This document shows positions 9,579 through 19,437 of a stretch of 64,000 nucleotides of DNA, in pieces (within the stretch, counting starts at the first letter, position 1; every line of letters starts with the position of its first letter). The DNA is taken from contig NZ_AP019777.1 in NCBI RefSeq assembly GCF_019669905.1, positions 3,100,001 through 3,164,000 on the forward strand, read 5' to 3'. Both the position numbers and the translations under genes were made by a program. The DNA comes from Methylomonas koyamae (lineage in GTDB: Bacteria; Pseudomonadota; Gammaproteobacteria; Methylococcales; Methylomonadaceae). The notes under the pieces were generated by a model. It did not search any database. It was not told the origin of the DNA and saw only the letters and a program-made list of their open reading frames with translations.

Positions 9579-10178
9579 CTAACGCGCCGTAGCTGCGGCG
9601 CGCACGGCGCCGGCCAGTTCGGCGGCGAAGCGGCTCAAACAGGCACTCTGTGCGGCAACGATGGCGTCGGCACTGTCGGCCGCCGCTTCGCTGCATTCGA
9701 AGCGCTTGCCGGCCAGGCTTCGTTCGCCTTGCTTCAATTGCCATTGCGCCGACAGCACGCTACGCCCGGCCGCAGTCTGGTGCAATTGCAGAATGTCGAA
9801 ACTGAGCTGGTAATCCAGCCGCTGCCGGGCCGGCCACGGGTAGCGCACCACCTGCTCGACACCGAGCCGGCCGGCTAAGGCCTGACTCAGGGTGCGGGCA
9901 ATATTCTCGTCCAGCCGTTCCGCCCAGCGGTTGCGTTCGTCCAGCCGGTACTGGTGCTCGCTCAAAGCCGTGACCAATTGCGGCCGGTCCAGATAAGCCG
10001 GCAAGCGGATCGGCCCCAAACCGATGACCGTTCCCGCCGGCAGCGCCGGGCCGGATTCGACGAGCGGCGGGTTGTCGGCCGCCAGCATGTAAAACTGCAG
10101 CGGCGCGCTGCCGCACGCGGCCAATCCGGCCAAAGCCGCGGCCGCCAGGGCCGGAAAACTCCATCGCATCCAGTTCAT
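9579..10178 (-). CDS. PqiC-like transport-associated outer-membrane lipoprotein
   Basis: A 199-residue lipoprotein: signal peptide 1-21 with lipobox LAAC (Cys22), then APLQFYML, a typical start of the ABC-transport auxiliary (PqiC/DUF330) domain, and VIGLGPIRLPAYLDRPQLV. It probably sits on the inner face of the outer membrane and receives lipid from the MCE protein. It is the last gene of a four-gene minus-strand operon (permease, ATPase, MCE protein, lipoprotein) and starts 16 bases after the MCE stop. Complete set, so the system is likely functional. Confidence 0.85.
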   Translation of the reverse strand: MNWMRWSFPALAAAALAGLAACGSAPLQFYMLAADNPPLVESGPALPAGTVIGLGPIRLPAYLDRPQLVTALSEHQYRLDERNRWAERLDENIARTLSQALAGRLGVEQVVRYPWPARQRLDYQLSFDILQLHQTAAGRSVLSAQWQLKQGERSLAGKRFECSEAAADSADAIVAAQSACLSRFAAELAGAVRAAATAR

Positions 10179-10194
10179 CGCCTGTAACTTACCT

Positions 10195-11187
10195 CTATTT
10201 ACCGTAAATGATCGCGCTCGGCTGCCGCTCCAGCGATTCGCCCAGGTCTTTCAGGGCACGGGCGGCGTTGCGCATTTCCTGCATCGCCTGGCTCAACGGT
10301 GCGTCCGGCGCCGCCATCGCCTCGACCGCAGCCAGCGTACCCTGCGACGATTGCATGACCTGGGTGGCGGTGTTCAAGCTGGTTTCCACGGCTTTCAGTA
10401 CCGGCAGCAATTGCTTGTTCAACTCCTGTAACGTAGTGCGGGTATCGCTCAGCGCGCCGTTGGCGTTGGTCAGCAACGGCCCGCTTTGGCTATTCAATGT
10501 CGCCATCAGTTTTTGGGTTTCCTGCAGCGACTTGGCCAGGGCCGCCATCGATTTGCGGGTATCGTCCGATTGCAACAAGCCGCGAATTTCGGCCAGGGTT
10601 TCCGACAGGTTTTTCAAGGTGTCTTCCAACGGCAACTGTTTGGCGCGGTTGATGATTTCGTCGGCGGTATTGCGGATTTCGTCGACCGTGGTCGGCACGC
10701 TGGGCAGTTCCGGCAAGTTCTTGTAATCCAACTTGACCAGATTCATCGGTTTATCGGCATGGAAATTCAGATCCACGTACAGCAAGCCTGTTAGTAAGCT
10801 TTGAGTTTCCAAACGGCCTTTCAGGCCCAGGTCGATCAATTTTTGCGCGGCCTGGCGGTGCTGTTTCTCGGTATGGGCGCCGCCCTGCTGGCCGGAGACG
10901 TCGCGCAGCAAGGCCGGGTCGATTTCGATCACGACCGGTTTGAACACCCGCCCGGTGGCTTCGTCCATCACTAGCGAAATTTCGTTGACATTGCCGATCT
11001 GCACCCCCTGCAATTTGACCGGCGCGCCGACGTTCAAACCGTTCAAGGCCGAATCGAAAAAAATCACGAAACGGTTCTTTTCCTTGAAAAACTGGCCGCC
11101 GCCGAACACCATCAAGGCTACGACCAGCAGCGTCAAAGCGCCGACCAGAAAAGTGCCGATTGCCAATGGATTGGCTTGTTTACTCAC
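10195..11187 (-). CDS. MCE-domain lipid transport protein (MlaD/PqiB type)
   Basis: A 330-residue protein with one N-terminal membrane helix (about 10-28), a single MCE domain (about 38-120, FVIFFDSALNGLNVGAPVKLQGVQIG) and a long helical C-terminal part that can form the periplasmic tunnel. It binds phospholipid and links the inner-membrane ABC complex with the outer membrane. The start is GTG, directly after the stop of the ATPase gene with no spacer, so translation is probably coupled. Confidence 0.9.
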   Translation of the reverse strand: MSKQANPLAIGTFLVGALTLLVVALMVFGGGQFFKEKNRFVIFFDSALNGLNVGAPVKLQGVQIGNVNEISLVMDEATGRVFKPVVIEIDPALLRDVSGQQGGAHTEKQHRQAAQKLIDLGLKGRLETQSLLTGLLYVDLNFHADKPMNLVKLDYKNLPELPSVPTTVDEIRNTADEIINRAKQLPLEDTLKNLSETLAEIRGLLQSDDTRKSMAALAKSLQETQKLMATLNSQSGPLLTNANGALSDTRTTLQELNKQLLPVLKAVETSLNTATQVMQSSQGTLAAVEAMAAPDAPLSQAMQEMRNAARALKDLGESLERQPSAIIYGK

Positions 11188-11979
11188 TTATTTACCGCTC
11201 CCTTTTATGTGCTTGCCGGCGTGGCGCCCGTCCTGCTCGCCGCGGGTCAAGAAGCGGACGATGCTCGGGTCGGCGGATTGTTCCAGGAGTTGGCGCGGCG
11301 GGCCGCCGGCGATCATGGTGTGGGTCTCTGCATCCAGAAACACCGAGTTGTTGCCGATAGCGAAGATGCTATCCAGATCGTGGGTAACGACGACGATGGT
11401 CGCCGACAACGCGTTGCTCAAGCTCAAAATCAAATCGTCCAGCAGCTTGGCCGTGATCGGGTCCAGGCCGGCCGACGGCTCGTCGAAAAACAGAATTTCC
11501 GGGTCCATCGCCATCGCCCGCGCCAGGCCGGCCCGCTTTTGCATGCCGCCGCTCAATTCCGACGGGTAATAATCCTCGAAGCCGGCCAGGCCGACCAAGG
11601 CCAGTTTGTACGATACGATTTCCCGGACCTTCTGCGCCGGCAGCGTGGTGGCTTCGGTGATCGGCAACGCCACGTTTTCGGCCAGCGTCATCGAACTGAG
11701 CAAGGCACCGCTTTGAAACAATACGCCGGTCCGGGCCAGAATCCGCTCGCGGGTTTTCGGGTCGGCCTGCCACAAGCCCTGTTCGCCGTAATATACGTCG
11801 CCCTGCGCCGGCGCCTTCAAACCGATCATGTGCCGCAGCAGCGTGGTTTTCCCGCAACCGTTGCCACCCATCACGACGAAGACGTCGCCGCGGTTGATCG
11901 TGAAATTGAGATCGCGCTGAATCACGAAATCGCCGTAGGTCATGGTCAGGTCTTTGACCGTGATGCAAGCCTCGGACAT
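11188..11979 (-). CDS. MlaF-like ABC ATPase of MCE lipid transporter
   Basis: A 263-residue cytoplasmic ATPase with Walker A GGNGCGKTTL, Q-loop LFQSGAL, signature ELSGGMQKR, Walker B ILFFDEPSAGLD and switch VTHDLDS. The SGGMQKR signature and LFQSGALL are typical of MlaF-type ATPases that energise MCE systems. The frame is open upstream, but the start MSEACITVKDL at 11979 lies two bases after the permease stop and gives the family N-terminus. Confidence 0.92.
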   Translation of the reverse strand: MSEACITVKDLTMTYGDFVIQRDLNFTINRGDVFVVMGGNGCGKTTLLRHMIGLKAPAQGDVYYGEQGLWQADPKTRERILARTGVLFQSGALLSSMTLAENVALPITEATTLPAQKVREIVSYKLALVGLAGFEDYYPSELSGGMQKRAGLARAMAMDPEILFFDEPSAGLDPITAKLLDDLILSLSNALSATIVVVTHDLDSIFAIGNNSVFLDAETHTMIAGGPPRQLLEQSADPSIVRFLTRGEQDGRHAGKHIKGSGK

Positions 11980-11981
11980 GA

Positions 11982-13142
11982 CTAGATCCCGAGCCGGTTG
12001 CAGATAATGGTCATCACCGAATCGGCAACGACGATGAAAACAATCGCAGTGACCACGGCCGACGTGCCGGCCTCCCCCACCGCCGAGGCGCTGCGGCCGC
12101 ACTGCATGCCGCGCATGCAGCCGGACAACGCGATCAGGATGCCGAACACCGCGCATTTAACAAAGCCGATGGTGAAGTCCTTCATTTTCACGGCGCTGGC
12201 GGTGCGGTCCAGATATTCGGTCAACGACACGTCGAAGAAATTGACGGTGACCAGGCCGCCGCCGATGATGCCCATCAAATCGGCGTACAAGCACAACAGC
12301 GGCATGATCAGAATCAGCGCCAGCATCCGCGGCAATACCAGAAACGCCATAGGGTCCAGATTCATCGTGCGCAAGGCGTCGATCTCGCTGTTGACGTGCA
12401 TCGTGCCGAGCTGGGCGGCGTAGGCGGCGCCGGTGCGGCCGGACATGATGATCGCCGTCATCAGGCCGCCCATTTCCCGAGTCATGCCCAAGCTGACCAG
12501 ATTGGCGATATAGATTTGGGCGCCGAACAACGACAACTGCACCGCGCCGACGAAAGCCAGAATCAGGCCTACCAACAGGCTGATCAACGTGACGATAGGC
12601 AAAGCCGACGGCCCGCATTCCTGCACGTACAACCACAAATCTTCGCGGCGGAAGTGGGCCTGGCCGCGCACGGTCGCCAGCGTACTCAACGCCATTTCGC
12701 CGACGAAAACCAACATGGCCCGGCTTTCGCGCAAGGTTCCCAACCAGGCGGCATGCATGGCCTCGTGCCAGGATACCGACTGCTGGCTGCGGTGGGCGTC
12801 GATCCGCTCCGGTACCGCTGCGGCTAGCGCCAACAGGTTCTGGATCGGCAGCGGCAAGCTGGTTTTATCGACCGCGACGCCGCTGCGATTGGCGCATTCG
12901 ATCAATTTCACCACTTCGGTGACCAGCATGCTGTCCCAGCGGCCGAGACCGGCGGTCGCAAACTGCAGGCTTTTTAATTGGCTATCGTGTTCGATTTGCG
13001 CCAGCACCGGCTCCAAGGCCGGTACCGGCGCGTCCAGCACCCAGTCGCCGCTCAACGCCAGTTCCAGCGTTTGCTGGCGGCGGACGGTATTGATCGAGGC
13101 AGCGGAGTTAACGGTGGCGGACGATTGATTGCTAAGCGTCAT
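11982..13142 (-). CDS. MlaE-like permease with N-terminal STAS domain
   Basis: A 386-residue inner-membrane permease of the MlaE family. Residues 15-110 look like a STAS domain (LELALSGDWVL, FATAGLGRWDS), which many MlaE relatives have as a built-in MlaB. About 150-386 hold five or six helices with the MlaE hallmarks GRTGAAYAAQLGTM and EIDALRTMNLDP. The start MTLSNQSS at 13142 is preferred; an alternative ATG at 13196 would add 18 residues of unlikely composition. First gene of the operon. Confidence 0.88.
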   Translation of the reverse strand: MTLSNQSSATVNSAASINTVRRQQTLELALSGDWVLDAPVPALEPVLAQIEHDSQLKSLQFATAGLGRWDSMLVTEVVKLIECANRSGVAVDKTSLPLPIQNLLALAAAVPERIDAHRSQQSVSWHEAMHAAWLGTLRESRAMLVFVGEMALSTLATVRGQAHFRREDLWLYVQECGPSALPIVTLISLLVGLILAFVGAVQLSLFGAQIYIANLVSLGMTREMGGLMTAIIMSGRTGAAYAAQLGTMHVNSEIDALRTMNLDPMAFLVLPRMLALILIMPLLCLYADLMGIIGGGLVTVNFFDVSLTEYLDRTASAVKMKDFTIGFVKCAVFGILIALSGCMRGMQCGRSASAVGEAGTSAVVTAIVFIVVADSVMTIICNRLGI

Positions 13143-13450
13143 TCCTGAAATTACCGAATGGAGCGGGCGACAAGTATGCGCACAAGCCCGCAACATGACA
13201 AGAGCCTAGCAGCAAATGGCCGTGGGCATCGGGTGCGGCAGCCTTTTCGTTCGAGACCGATTTGTCTTATGTTTGGGTCATGCTGTGCGCATGTCCCACG
13301 GCAGCTTTCGACCCAAAGTAGTCGGTGATAGAGCCTAATTGAGCGATAGCAGTTCAGCCATAACCAGCCAATGGTATTGCATTTCTTCCTTAGAAATCCA
13401 AAAGACCAAACCCAGCAACGGGTTTGGGACTTTTCAGTTTTGGCAAATCT
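13143..13450. other. Intergenic region between convergent-reading units
   Basis: About 300 bases upstream of the permease operon and downstream of the PEP-CTERM gene. It should contain the promoter of the lipid-transport operon, but I see no convincing -35/-10 pair. It also contains the hairpin listed at 13406-13427. No gene. Confidence 0.5.
13406..13427 (-). terminator. Probable terminator of the PEP-CTERM gene
   Basis: A perfect 8-bp stem CCAAACCC/GGGTTTGG with a six-base loop, 24 bases after the stop codon at 13451. It is followed on the minus strand by TCTTTT. Confidence 0.55.
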
Positions 13451-14593
13451 TCAAGCGAAGACTTTCTTTTTTCCATATTCACGGCTAGCAAATCCCAATC
13501 CCCACATGCCAAGGACAACGAGAGACAGACTACCCGGTTCGGGAACGGTTGCCGATAAACTGCCGAAAAGACCGTCGGCCTCGTCGTTAAGCCCGGCGGT
13601 GAAATAGAGCTTGTTCTTTTCTCCACCATTGCCTCCGTTGCCGAAAGCAAGCCCCCAAAGTCCATCGATCACTATGGGATTGCCTGAATCGTCCAACAAA
13701 TCCCCGAGAAGAACGCCGGTAACGGGATCGAAAGCGTTGATCCTGCCGTCGCCGAAATTGCCAACCAGCAAGGCGTTGCTGTATTCGCCAAAATCGGAGG
13801 GCGCTATCGTGATACCCCAAGGGGAGTTTAGTGGTCCATTAGAAATTAGACGCGTAAATTCGTTGGTGTTTGGGTCGTATTTGTCGACAAAGCCATTACC
13901 GTCGCCGGGCATGTCGTCACCCCCTACACCTTGTTTAGCAAAGGTGACGAAGATGGTTCCGCCGATATTCTGGACGTTGAATGGGGCAAATCCGTCAGGC
14001 AGGGTGGGATCGATGAAAGAACCGAGCGGATTGTATGAACTGCCATATTTTTCCAATCCGCCTGATGACGCAAAATTGGCCGCAAAAAGCGCATCTTGAG
14101 TAGAGTCGATAGCCAATCCTTTGTAATTCACACCAGATGTGGAATTATCGACCCGTGTTGCTGCGACGGTACCACCTTGCCAACCCGCGATCGTGCCACC
14201 TTCGGTGGCGAAAATAAATCTATCTCCGGAAAAAGCCGTTACGTTACTGTTGAAGACCTGACCGGTGGGTTTGGCTACAGTGCCTACCGGACTACCCGGT
14301 GGTGGTGGTGGCACCGTGACAACAAGACCCTGAGGGATTCCGCTTGTGTTGTAAATCGTAGAAAGCCCAGTTCCATTATCTGAAACCCAGAATGGGCCTA
14401 CAGGACTAGAGGATATTCCCCAAGGATTCACTAAATTGGGATCGGTGTAAGCCGCGAGTCCAGGTATGTTGGAAACTAGGTTTTCCTGGCGATACCCAGC
14501 CATCGCCTGTTGCGATAATAAGCTGGCGCTAATGGCTGCAATAAGGGCGATCAGGGGCAAAGAAATGCCTTGAGTTGTGCGTATAGGATACAT
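13451..14593 (-). CDS. TIGR03118-family exported protein with PEP-CTERM tag
   Basis: A 380-residue secreted protein. Signal peptide about 1-32 ending SLLSQQAMA. The body (TDPNLVNPWGISSSPVGPFWVSDN, NPWGITIAP, ALLVGNFGDG) has the NHL/beta-propeller-like repeats of the TIGR03118 family. The C-terminus has the sorting signal VPEPGS followed by a hydrophobic stretch and a basic end (GKKK), so the protein should be processed by an exosortase and linked to surface polysaccharide. No exosortase gene is in the window. Function unknown. Confidence 0.85.
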   Translation of the reverse strand: MYPIRTTQGISLPLIALIAAISASLLSQQAMAGYRQENLVSNIPGLAAYTDPNLVNPWGISSSPVGPFWVSDNGTGLSTIYNTSGIPQGLVVTVPPPPPGSPVGTVAKPTGQVFNSNVTAFSGDRFIFATEGGTIAGWQGGTVAATRVDNSTSGVNYKGLAIDSTQDALFAANFASSGGLEKYGSSYNPLGSFIDPTLPDGFAPFNVQNIGGTIFVTFAKQGVGGDDMPGDGNGFVDKYDPNTNEFTRLISNGPLNSPWGITIAPSDFGEYSNALLVGNFGDGRINAFDPVTGVLLGDLLDDSGNPIVIDGLWGLAFGNGGNGGEKNKLYFTAGLNDEADGLFGSLSATVPEPGSLSLVVLGMWGLGFASREYGKKKVFA

Positions 14594-15120
14594 GGCTGGA
14601 ATCTCCCGTGTCTTAAAAGATAGATTTGTTCACAAACTCTGCCGATGAGGCAGTCACAGATCATCTTGCCCCCCCAGAAACAAAGATTGGTAATTCAAAG
14701 AGCTAGTACACCCTCGGTTTAGGAGGATTGTCTTGCCTTATTCTTCGAAGTCGTCAGTATTGGCTAGTGTTTGAATAGTTATGAGAAAGGGGTTGCGTAG
14801 CCCGTTACAGACTACAAAACCACCTAGTCCCAGATTTCCAGTTCGCTATCATTTCGGCGAATTTGTACAACTCGGCCAGTCGTATTTTGTTCAATCCGAG
14901 CGATGTTTGGATCTTCTACGGTATCTGCAATGATGTGTCAACACAAAAACGGACACATAATTCAACGGCTTGATGCCGCAATGCGTAATTAACCGGAGAC
15001 AGATAGCCATTGGCGGAATGCAACCGCTCTCGGTTGTAAAACGCTATTTACTTTCTAAACAGAGGCTAGTTTTTATCGTTTTATTAAACTCTTTCAAGAT
15101 ATTCAAGTGAAATAATTAAT
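14594..15120. other. Gene-poor region with decayed insertion sequence
   Basis: About 530 bases without an intact gene. The left half holds nothing I recognise; the right half contains the 3' fragment of an IS3-type transposase (14916-15044). The region ends at the terminal repeat of the IS5-family element. Confidence 0.6.
14916..15044 (-). pseudogene. Remnant of IS3-family transposase (OrfB C-terminus)
   Basis: Translation of the minus strand gives AFYNRERLHSANGYLSPV and then NYALRHQ, the characteristic C-terminal end of IS3-family integrase-type transposases (FYNxxRxHSxxGYLSP). It is cut upstream by an in-frame stop and ends at TAG (14916-14918). The rest of the element is absent. It shows older mobile-element traffic next to the intact IS. 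Confidence 0.75.
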
Positions 15121-16335
15121 GGGAACCTCTAAAAATTGCGCCCGGCGAGTAAAATGAGTCGGAGCTAAAGACCTTTGGAGAGCAGAGATGACGGTGGCAC
15201 AAGACGACCTTTTCGGTTCCCTGTTTGAACATCGAGATCGTCGAATCGATCGTTTGGGTAATCCGTTGTTGGAATTGGACGCGCAAGTGGATTGGGACGC
15301 GTTCCGGCCGCTGCTGGATCGAGTCCATCACAAAGTCCGCAAATCGTCTGCCGGGCGTAAGCCTTGGGATGGGGTGTTGATGTTCAAAGCGTTGGTCATC
15401 GCCAGTCTCTACAATCTGAGCGACGAGCAACTGGAGTTTCAAATCGAAGACCGGCGCAGTTTTCAGCGTTTTATCGGTTTGTCGGATGCCAAGCACGCGC
15501 CGGACCGCAACAGTTTCTGGCTATTTCGCGAGTCGCTCAAGGCGTTGAAATTGACCGAAACCTTGTTCAACGAATTCAACCGGCAATTGGATCGCGCCGG
15601 CCTGATTGCCCGCAAGGGTCAACTGATTGACGCCAGCTTCGTCAAGGCGCCGGTGCAGCGTAATACGCCGGACGAGAACGCCCGGATTAAAGCTGACGAA
15701 ACCGTCGAGGACTGGTCAGCCTCCAAACGCCGTCAGAAGGATACCGATGCGCGCTGGACCAAGAAAGGTGACAAGAGTTATTACGGGTACAAGAATCACG
15801 TCAACGTTGATAATGCCCACAAGTTGGTGCGCAAATACACGGTCACCGATGCCAGCATCCACGACTCCCAAGCCCTGAACGGCTTGCTCGATAGCGGCAA
15901 TACCAGCCGGGATGTGTGGGCCGACAGTGCGTACCGATCCGAAGCCACGGAAGCCTGCCTTAAAGCACAAGGCTACCGCAGCCGGATTCACCGCAAAGGG
16001 GTGCGCGGCAAACCGCTGACTGACCGGGAAAAACAAGGTAACAGTACCCGCTCCAAAACCCGTTGCCGGGTCGAGCACGTGTTTGCCTGGATGGCGCAAT
16101 GGGGCGGTAAGACGATCCGTTGCATTGGCCTAGCCCGCGCCGAAGTGCGTATCGGCTTCATGAATCTGGTGTACAACATGCGACGTTTTTGCGCCATTCG
16201 CAGGGTAGCTGCGTCTTGATGCCGCCCATCGGAGCTGAAAAGGTTTCGAGTTGAAGGTAGTCCGCTTGGAAATGTCCGCTTTCGAGCGCGTTTTACGCCC
16301 CGAATCTGATTAATCGTGGATTTTTAGAGGCTCCC
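15121..16335 (+). mobile_element. Complete IS5-family insertion sequence, copy A
   Basis: A 1215-bp element. The ends are inverted: GGGAACCTCTAAAAAT at left and, read inward from the right, GGGAGCCTCTAAAAAT. It is flanked by a 4-bp target duplication TAAT (15117-15120 and 16336-16339), the size usual for IS5 relatives. It carries one transposase gene. Copy B at 30380-31594 has the same length and an identical protein, so transposition is recent. Confidence 0.93.
15188..16219 (+). CDS. IS5-family DDE transposase (copy A)
   Basis: A 343-residue transposase. The DDE residues lie in QLIDASFV, DVWADSAYRS and RVEHVFAWM, with the N-terminal DUF772-type region (PWDGVLMFKALVIASLYNLS). Start ATG follows GGAGAGCAG. 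The gene is intact and identical at protein level to that of copy B. Confidence 0.95.
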   Translation: MTVAQDDLFGSLFEHRDRRIDRLGNPLLELDAQVDWDAFRPLLDRVHHKVRKSSAGRKPWDGVLMFKALVIASLYNLSDEQLEFQIEDRRSFQRFIGLSDAKHAPDRNSFWLFRESLKALKLTETLFNEFNRQLDRAGLIARKGQLIDASFVKAPVQRNTPDENARIKADETVEDWSASKRRQKDTDARWTKKGDKSYYGYKNHVNVDNAHKLVRKYTVTDASIHDSQALNGLLDSGNTSRDVWADSAYRSEATEACLKAQGYRSRIHRKGVRGKPLTDREKQGNSTRSKTRCRVEHVFAWMAQWGGKTIRCIGLARAEVRIGFMNLVYNMRRFCAIRRVAAS

Positions 16336-16819
16336 TAATGCCTTTTCATTAATGTAGTTATGCATAAAAGTTGACAAAAATCCTCAGTAGAAACCATATA
16401 ACCTCTATGCTATATCTTGCGTTAACTGCTAAATCTATCGGAAGGCAGGTGGTGAAAAGCCGCGGATCCCGAATAAATAAGCTACAGGAAAACCGACTTC
16501 AGGATGGGTTATTAGAATTTCCACAAATCCATATCAGAACGCTGAATTTATATGGATTGGTTGAGGAGCATCGTCTTGGATAAAGAAAAATAATGCCTCA
16601 AAACTATTTGGTATTACCAATGTGACCAATGCCTGCATCAACCCCAATACACCTGGATTTAGCTGGAAAAAGCCCGACCTAAATATTCTGAGACGGCATA
16701 CATCGAACCAAATCGGTTCACGGCAGAATGGACAAAGAGCCTTTGAAGCTTTGCGATAAGCTGTCGCTCAAAATGCGGGGTGGGTTTGCTCAATTCCACT
16801 TTTTTCTTGGGGCGAACTT
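16336..16819. other. Region without a convincing gene; possible decayed attC half-site
   Basis: About 480 bases between the IS and the small lipoprotein gene. The only frame of note needs a TTG start and has no recognisable content. At 16755-16772 the run GATAAGCTGTCGCTCAAA resembles the left half of the attC site at 17316 (ATAACACGTCGCTCAAAG), but no right half is present, so I do not call a second site. Confidence 0.4.
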
Positions 16820-17086
16820 ATGAAAAAATTATTATTGATATTCCTTATGACATTTTTAGTTGGTTGTTGTGGATTAGATAAGCCACGATTTTGCGTGCCA
16901 ACAGTGTATAAAGCTGCAAGAGGGAGGCCGACTATAAACTCCGAAAGAACTGTGTTTGGAGTTATGGGAAGAAATCTATGGTGGTACACGCTCCTTCCCT
17001 TGGCTATACCTGTTGACATCATCAGCGTTACTCTATTAATTGGCACGATGCCCATTTCTGGTCAAATCTTGGATGCGGGAAGATAA
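16820..17086 (+). CDS. Small YceK/YidQ-like lipoprotein
   Basis: An 88-residue lipoprotein: MKKLLLIFLMTFLVGC is a clean signal with lipobox LVGC (Cys16). The C-terminal half (LLPLAIPVDIISVTLLI) is hydrophobic and recalls the YceK/YidQ family, where PLSxxxDTLLLP occurs; resemblance is by eye only. Ribosome site GGGGCG lies before the ATG. The codon use is more AT-rich than the flanking core genes. It lies upstream of an attC site and could be a cassette gene, but a 230-base spacer containing another repeat separates them. Confidence 0.6.
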   Translation: MKKLLLIFLMTFLVGCCGLDKPRFCVPTVYKAARGRPTINSERTVFGVMGRNLWWYTLLPLAIPVDIISVTLLIGTMPISGQILDAGR

Positions 17087-17127
17087 TTTCCGAACGCTGA
17101 ATACCTTCGAAACGGAACGAAGTAGAA

Positions 17128-17262
17128 GTAGGCTGGGTTGAATGATAATGAAACCCAGCTTCGAAGCTGGTAAATTTTGTAATCCAACGAGCAGTTTGAA
17201 TGCAAAGAAACTCGGTTATTTCAAAGCAATTGCTGGGTTTCGCGTTGCTCTACCCAGCCTAC
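17128..17262. repeat. Palindromic repeat with 11-bp perfect ends
   Basis: GTAGGCTGGGT (17128-17138) and its exact reverse complement ACCCAGCCTAC (17252-17262) bound a 135-bp element. Inner copies AACCCAGC/GCTGGGTT are also present. It resembles the GTAGGGTGGGTT-type dispersed repeats of gammaproteobacteria. No coding content of its own. Confidence 0.6.
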
Positions 17263-17315
17263 GGCCCTTGTTTGAAAATGCTTGTGCAAAAATCAATGAA
17301 CTCAAACAACAACTG

Positions 17316-17378
17316 GCATAACACGTCGCTCAAAGAGAGGCTCCGCTTCGCCGCGCGCCCCTTAGCTTGGCGTTAGGC
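17316..17378 (+). other. Integron attC-type recombination site
   Basis: A 63-base imperfect palindrome with the attC plan. The left core is GCATAAC (complement of GTTATGC), then the GTCGCTCAAAG inner region, a central GGCTCCGCTTCGCCGCGCGCC loop-forming part, then CTTAGCTTGGC and the right core GTTAGGC. A short frame ending ..NELKQQLA stops at the TAA inside the left core, and the next gene begins 10 bases after the right core. Both are the usual arrangement in cassette arrays. No integrase gene is in the window, so this would be a lone site (CALIN type). Confidence 0.62.
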
Positions 17379-17388
17379 AGCACCCAAA

Positions 17389-18009
17389 ATGCCACTCGAT
17401 CTCCACCGCTTGTCGACGCTTCGGCCATTCCTGTATCACCTGACGGCAAGCCAGAACCTCGCCTCAATCGAGCTTAGGAGAGAGCTTTCGTGTACAAATC
17501 AATTGCTTACCGAAGTCAGTATGCAAGGTCTCGGAAGCAAACGACGCACGGAGCACTTGGAGCTTGGAACTGGCATAGTCATCCGTGACCAGAAGCCACT
17601 CTCGGCCGGGTCTATCGCCTTCGAAGATGGTTGGAACCTTGAGCGCTTCGTCTCCTACGTGAACGACCATGTCTTCTTCTGGCCCGGCACTGAGTCTGGG
17701 CCTATTGACGCAGGGATAAACCACTACACAAGGTACGCGCATGAGCAACCCGTGGTCCTACGCTTTCCAGCAGATCCCAACACACTCACGAACCTCTACT
17801 TTTGCCGGTACAACTCCGGCGCACCACGCTGCTCAGGTGGAAAGCACAGCCCGCGCGGCAGTTTCACCTATCAGCCAGCAAGCCACTTCAACGGCAGTTG
17901 CTCGCAAGTCACTGAAGTCGTCGCGAAGGGTAAACTCGCGTTACCAGGCAGCACCCAGGTGGCAGCCTCTCCTTCAGGGCCGTGGGCACCGCTCGCAGGT
18001 GCTACCTAA
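17389..18009 (+). CDS. DUF7002-like protein in probable integron cassette
   Basis: A 206-residue protein with no signal peptide. Motifs RPFLYHLTASQNL (12-24), GIVIRDQKPL (about 63-72), VSYVNDHVFFWPGTESGPI and the ending TEVVAKGKLALPG resemble the DUF7002 family as I remember it; no activity is known to me. The N-terminal YHLT..NL resembles the NAD-binding start of ADP-ribosyltransferase-like DarT/DUF4433 proteins, but the rest does not let me claim that activity. The ATG is 10 bases after the attC core. No matching attC is seen at its 3' end, so the cassette is either terminal or decayed. Confidence 0.7.
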   Translation: MPLDLHRLSTLRPFLYHLTASQNLASIELRRELSCTNQLLTEVSMQGLGSKRRTEHLELGTGIVIRDQKPLSAGSIAFEDGWNLERFVSYVNDHVFFWPGTESGPIDAGINHYTRYAHEQPVVLRFPADPNTLTNLYFCRYNSGAPRCSGGKHSPRGSFTYQPASHFNGSCSQVTEVVAKGKLALPGSTQVAASPSGPWAPLAGAT

Positions 18010-18369
18010 TCGGGTAAGAGTCTGTAAGGTACACACCGCGTACCATCAGTAAGCCATCATGGTAGCGACAGCCAAAAGGTACGCTGTGCGTACCCTACAT
18101 CTGGTGTGGGAAAAACCAAGTCGTTGACAGAATATGGCCGGTTCGCAGTCGTTGGCTTGCATATGCTTTTTGACGGCTTGTGGCCGAAAGCCAACCCTCC
18201 TCAACACAAACCACCACACCGGCAAAAAACCTGCAAGCTGATGTCCAAACTACGCTCGGCCAGCAAGCCTCGATGGAATCGAGGCTTCGGAGAGCAACAT
18301 TTTTTCAATTGCCGATATTGGCTCGATGGCGAAATGGTCGCCCTAGCCGGCGGTTAAATCCTTAGGGGC
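18010..18369. other. Repeat-rich gap with hairpin
   Basis: No gene. It contains two related palindromes, GGTACACACCGCGTACC and GGTACGCTGTGCGTACC (between 18028 and 18097), a dispersed-repeat type. At 18265-18287 there is a perfect 10-bp hairpin AAGCCTCGAT-GGA-ATCGAGGCTT with a T-run 11 bases further on, which may end transcription from the left. Confidence 0.5.

Positions 18370-19437
<1,068 letters not shown>

Noticed and set aside
16371..16583. 70-codon plus-strand frame after IS copy A
   Set aside because: Needs a TTG start, has no ribosome site and no recognisable content.
17936..17962. Second attC core suggested by GCGTTACCAGGCAGCACCCA
   Set aside because: It lies inside the conserved coding end of the DUF7002-like gene and lacks a palindromic partner.
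18106..18357. 83-codon frame before the sigma-54 activator
   Set aside because: Composition and lack of start signals suggest chance; the stretch contains palindromic repeats.
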